This document shows positions 60,937-64,000 of a stretch of 64,000 nt of DNA, piece by piece (the first letter of the stretch is position 1; each line of letters starts with the position of its first letter). This stretch comes from SVFI01 sp045588655. GTDB taxonomy: Bacteria; Bacillota; Clostridia; Lachnospirales; Lachnospiraceae. The stretch covers positions 68,335-132,334 of the forward strand of contig JAZNEP010000059.1 of the NCBI GenBank assembly GCA_045588655.1, read 5' to 3'. The notes beneath the pieces are model-generated. The model was not told the origin of the DNA. It saw nothing but the letters and a program-made list of their open reading frames with translations, and ran no database searches. The translations under genes were made by a program, and so were the position numbers.

Positions 60937-62421
60937 TTATGCGAATGGATTTTCTGTTGGATATAATACACCCTTTGGCTGATTATATCCGATTTCATCC
61001 ACTTCAACACCGATGTATTTGAATACTTCGTAAAGTGCTTTTCCGTAGTGTCCGAATGCAACTGCTCCGTGATGTGGGTAGTTTCCTTCGATCAGAACGT
61101 GACGATAGAATCTTCCCATTTCCGGAATTGCGAATACACCAATTGCTCCGAATGATTTTGTAGCTACCGGTAATACTTCACCATGTGCGATGTATGCACG
61201 AAGTTTTGCATCTGCTGTAGACTGCAGACGGAAGAATGTGATATCTCCAGGAAGGATATCTCCTTCAAGAGTTCCCTGTGTAACTTCTTCCGGAAGGCTT
61301 CTTGCCATAATCATCTGGTGCTGCATAGCACAGAATGATAATTTCTTGCTGTTTGTATTTCCACAATGGAATCCCATAAATGTATCATTGTGTGTATATG
61401 GGAATTTTCCTTCGATAGATTCTTTGTACATATCAGCTGGTACAGAGTTGTTGATATCAAGTAATGTAACGATATCTTCACTTACTGTGTATCCGATAAA
61501 CTCGCTGAGTGCTCCGTAGATATCTACTTCACATGAAACCGGAATACCCATACCTGTTAAACGGCTGTTTACGTAGCAAGGTACGAAACCAAACTGTGTC
61601 TGGAATGCAGGCCAGCATTTTCCAGCGATTGCAACATACTCACGATATCCTTTGTGCTCTTCAATCCAATCAAGAAGAGTAAGTTCGTACTGAGCAAGTT
61701 TAGGTAAGATGCTTGGTTTGTTGTTTCCATCACCAAGTTCTGCTTCCATTTCTTTTACTTTTGCAGGGATTCTTTCGTCGTTTTCATGTTTCTTGAACGC
61801 TTCAAATAAATCAAGCTCTGAGTTTTCTTCAATTTCTACTCCGAGGTTGTAAAGCTGTTTGATTGGTGCATTACAAGCAAGGAAGTTAAGTGGTCTAGGA
61901 CCAAAGCTGATAATTTTTAATTTGCTAAGAGCGTCGATTGCACGAGCGATTGGAACGAATTCTTTGATCATGTCTGCACATTCTTCTGCTGTTCCAACTG
62001 GATACTCCGGAATATATGCTTTTGTATTACGAAGTTTTAAGTTGTAGCTTGCATTGAGCATACCACAGTAAGCATCTCCACGTCCCTGAATAAGGTCGTT
62101 CTGAGATTCTTCTGCTGCTGCACAGAACATAACCGGTCCGTCAAAGTGTTTCGCAAGTAATGTTTCAGCAATTTCTGGACCAAAGTTTCCAAGATATACG
62201 CAAAGAGCGTTACATCCTGCTTTTTTGATATCTTCCAGTGCCTGTACCATATGAATTTCACTTTCTACGATACAAACCGGGCATTCATAAATATTTTCTG
62301 CGCCGTATTTCTTTGTATAAGCATCAACCAATGCTTTTCTTCTGTTTACGGAAAGAGATTCCGGGAAGCAGTCACGTGATACTGCTACGATACCAATTTT
62401 TACTTCTGGTGCGTTTAACAT
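60937..62421 (-). CDS. L-fucose/L-arabinose isomerase-family protein
   Basis: 494 residues. The N-terminal Rossmann-like domains (VKIGIVAVSRDCFPESLSVN, AGCNALCVYLGNFGPEIAET) and the C-terminal part (SCEVDIYGALSEFIGYTV, GFHCGNT, GRFYRHVLIEGNYPHHGAVA) match the FucI/COG2407 group. The Glu-Asp and His ligands of the Mn site are plausibly in CEVDIYG and the HCGNT block. With xylulokinase and transketolase beside it, the product is probably a ketopentose entering the pentose phosphate pathway; the substrate is not fixed. Confidence 0.8.
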   Translation of the reverse strand: MLNAPEVKIGIVAVSRDCFPESLSVNRRKALVDAYTKKYGAENIYECPVCIVESEIHMVQALEDIKKAGCNALCVYLGNFGPEIAETLLAKHFDGPVMFCAAAEESQNDLIQGRGDAYCGMLNASYNLKLRNTKAYIPEYPVGTAEECADMIKEFVPIARAIDALSKLKIISFGPRPLNFLACNAPIKQLYNLGVEIEENSELDLFEAFKKHENDERIPAKVKEMEAELGDGNNKPSILPKLAQYELTLLDWIEEHKGYREYVAIAGKCWPAFQTQFGFVPCYVNSRLTGMGIPVSCEVDIYGALSEFIGYTVSEDIVTLLDINNSVPADMYKESIEGKFPYTHNDTFMGFHCGNTNSKKLSFCAMQHQMIMARSLPEEVTQGTLEGDILPGDITFFRLQSTADAKLRAYIAHGEVLPVATKSFGAIGVFAIPEMGRFYRHVLIEGNYPHHGAVAFGHYGKALYEVFKYIGVEVDEIGYNQPKGVLYPTENPFA

Positions 62422-62489
62422 TTTTTAAAATCCTCCATTCATTTGTTATATTTTTTTCTTTTTAATAAAAGTATTTAAACTTTTTTGAC

Positions 62490-63110
62490 TTATTCATTTA
62501 AATTTAAATTTTTACCTACCAAACCGATGTGTGCGCCTGCATCCAGACCACCTTCAGCATGACCGATAAGCCATTTGTTCTTTGCTGTAATCAGTTTGTC
62601 TTCTCCGTCTGCATGTGTTTCATCCAGTGGATAGTTTGTTCCTTTCGGAAGTACAACTGACACTTTGAATCCTTCGTTGTTCAGATCACATGGAGCGTAG
62701 TGAAGTGTTGTTGCATACAGCTCAACACCAACTCCTTTCGGAACTTTGAATGCTTCCATCAGAGATGTATCATATGTGTAATCATCTGTGATATCCTGCT
62801 GAAGTCCAAGCATGAGTACTGCATCTGTAGCAGCGATATTTAACTCTGAACTTCTGTGATATTCTACTGCATTAAGCATTACATTATGTCCGTTGCAATA
62901 TCCGATCTGAACCGGAAGTTCTCCGTGGAATTTTGTCTGAAGTTCTTTCATTACAGGAAGCGCTTCTAACTCAGCGATAGACGGCTCATACACAACGCCC
63001 TCTGGAAGAGGAGTATTCTGCATAGCTTCCACCAATCCGGAAAAGTCAATGTTTGTCACTACTTTTCCGTATTTTTTGAACTTTGGATCTGTTACGTCAT
63101 AAATCTGCAT
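62490..63110 (-). CDS. DUF4867-family protein
   Basis: 206 residues. The opening MQIYDVTDPKFKKYGKVVTN followed by IDFSGLVEAM and the cupin-like strands IQIGYCNGHNVMLNAVEYHR-type block with paired His/Glu (EYHRSSELNIAATDAVLMLG) are those of DUF4867. These genes sit in sugar operons of Clostridia and may be a sugar epimerase or mutarotase-like cupin; this is inferred from context. It is 25 bp behind the kinase gene. Confidence 0.75.
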   Translation of the reverse strand: MQIYDVTDPKFKKYGKVVTNIDFSGLVEAMQNTPLPEGVVYEPSIAELEALPVMKELQTKFHGELPVQIGYCNGHNVMLNAVEYHRSSELNIAATDAVLMLGLQQDITDDYTYDTSLMEAFKVPKGVGVELYATTLHYAPCDLNNEGFKVSVVLPKGTNYPLDETHADGEDKLITAKNKWLIGHAEGGLDAGAHIGLVGKNLNLNE

Positions 63111-63135
63111 GGGTATTTCTCCTTTCTTTTATTTT

Positions 63136-64000
63136 TTATTTCGTAATAATATCATACAATGGTTTACATGCCGGATAGATTTCTTTGAACTGCTGATATT
63201 TTTCTTCATATTTTGCTACCAGTTCTGCTTCCGGTTCTACTGTATCTACTACTTTTACAATTTTTGCTGCTGCATCTTCCACACTTGCAAATTCACCATT
63301 TGCCACTGCTGCCAGCATAGCTCCTCCAAGAGCCGGACCTTCTTCACTTTCGATGACATCTACTTTAAGGTTCATGATGTTGGCAATCATCTTCTTCCAA
63401 AGAGGACTCTTTGCTCCTCCACCACAAATCTTTGTACGTTTGATATCAATTCCAAGACTTCTGGCTACTTCAAGAGAATCACGAAGCGCAAATGCAACAC
63501 CTTCAAGAACTGCCTGATACATATCTGCTCTTGTTGTATCCATTGTCATACCGATGAAAGTAGCTCTTGCATTTGGATTGTTATGAGGAGAACGTTCACC
63601 CATAAGGTATGGCAAGTAATATACATGGTTTTCACCAAGTTTTTCGATAGCTGCCTGTTCACCTGCAAAGTCAGTAGCTTTCATGATATCTTCCATCCAC
63701 CATTTGTTACAGGATGCTGCACTAAGCATACAGCCCATTAAATGATAGCTTCCGTCTGCGTGTGCAAAGGAATGAAGTGCGTTATATTTATCTACGCCAA
63801 ATTCTTTGGAAGAAATAAAGATTGTTCCGCTTGTACCGAGAGAGATATTACATCTTCCGTCACCAACCGTACCTGTACCAACTGCTGCTGCTGCGTTGTC
63901 ACCTGCACCTGCTACGATTTTAACGTTTTCAGATAATCCAAGCTCTGCTGCAATTTCAGGTTTTAATGTACCAACTGCTTCATAAGATTCATAAACCTTT
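63136..64000 (-). CDS. xylB: Xylulokinase, 5' end outside window
   Basis: The frame is open from 63136 to the right edge, about 288 residues of the C-terminal half. VAGAGDNAAAAVGTGTVGDG with the catalytic Asp, LGTSGTIFISS (phosphate-binding), YLPYLMGERSPHNNPNARA and KICGGGAKSPLWKKMIANIM (adenosine motif) are FGGY-kinase blocks in xylulokinase order. First gene of the visible operon; phosphorylates D-xylulose or a related ketopentose. Confidence 0.9.
   Translation of the reverse strand, partial: KVYESYEAVGTLKPEIAAELGLSENVKIVAGAGDNAAAAVGTGTVGDGRCNISLGTSGTIFISSKEFGVDKYNALHSFAHADGSYHLMGCMLSAASCNKWWMEDIMKATDFAGEQAAIEKLGENHVYYLPYLMGERSPHNNPNARATFIGMTMDTTRADMYQAVLEGVAFALRDSLEVARSLGIDIKRTKICGGGAKSPLWKKMIANIMNLKVDVIESEEGPALGGAMLAAVANGEFASVEDAAAKIVKVVDTVEPEAELVAKYEEKYQQFKEIYPACKPLYDIITK

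Noticed and set aside
63109..63741. Plus-strand cysteine- and phenylalanine-rich open frame
   Set aside because: Antisense of the xylulokinase gene; its composition reflects the complement of that gene's codons.

Overview
AT-rich chromosomal DNA from an anaerobic member of the Bacillota, most likely Clostridia of the Lachnospiraceae type. The reasons are strong AGGAGG ribosome sites, a NadA/NadB/NadC set with a NiaR (3H-domain) repressor, a PerR / reverse-rubrerythrin / high-molecular-weight-rubredoxin block, split transketolase subunits and an OFA-family transporter. Both window edges cut genes: a pseudouridine synthase on the left and a xylulokinase on the right. Species was not determined.

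Layout. 0-4 kb: RNA-modification and small hydrolase/acetyltransferase genes. 3.8-7.7 kb: de novo NAD synthesis, nadA divergent from nadB-nadC-niaR, with NiaR-like boxes over both -35 elements. 7.8-13.1 kb: an RNA-repair-like locus with rtcB (RNA ligase), a 550-bp gene-free but highly structured stretch, and a slipin/SPFH gene on the minus strand, opposed by two tandem WYL-domain regulators on the plus strand. The structured stretch contains a nearly ideal circularly permuted tRNA-like fold (T arm, capped acceptor helix, D arm, open anticodon stem), the architecture of bacterial Y RNA (YrlA) tRNA mimics. This is the most interesting part of the window. 13-21 kb: an accessory zone with a DUF3990-like toxin/XRE pair, acetyltransferases, hydrolases, a NUDIX, small membrane proteins, a broken tetR, and three copies of an intergenic repeat plus a recurrent terminator hairpin.

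21-25 kb: an OmpR-type two-component system, then perR, reverse rubrerythrin and a flavin/rubredoxin protein for oxidative stress. 25-28 kb: a secreted Ig-like protein and an O-antigen-ligase-like membrane protein. 28-34 kb: a MacB/LolE-type ABC exporter behind a yybP-ykoY-like riboswitch with tandem terminators, two membrane proteins, and a CNNM/CorC transporter behind a leader-peptide attenuator. 34-46 kb: an OFA transporter, a ferredoxin-type aldo-keto reductase and a mixed accessory region with several decayed gene fragments.

46.9-54.7 kb: a small integrated element of about 7.8 kb, bounded by a 25-bp direct repeat of the tRNA-Gly(GCC) 3' end. It carries a tyrosine integrase, a D5/P4-type primase-helicase, an acidic-tailed DNA-binding candidate, two tiny hydrophobic proteins, a palindrome-rich origin candidate and a lipoprotein. 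54.65-54.93 kb: tRNA-Gly(GCC), tRNA-Gly(TCC), tRNA-Phe. 55-59 kb: a PhoR/PhoB pair cotranscribed with an NptA-type Na/phosphate transporter and preceded by Pho-box-like repeats. 59-64 kb: a pentose operon read leftwards (xylulokinase, DUF4867, L-fucose-isomerase-family protein, two transketolase halves).

All calls come from reading the sequence and from memory of the protein families. No database search or folding program was run.
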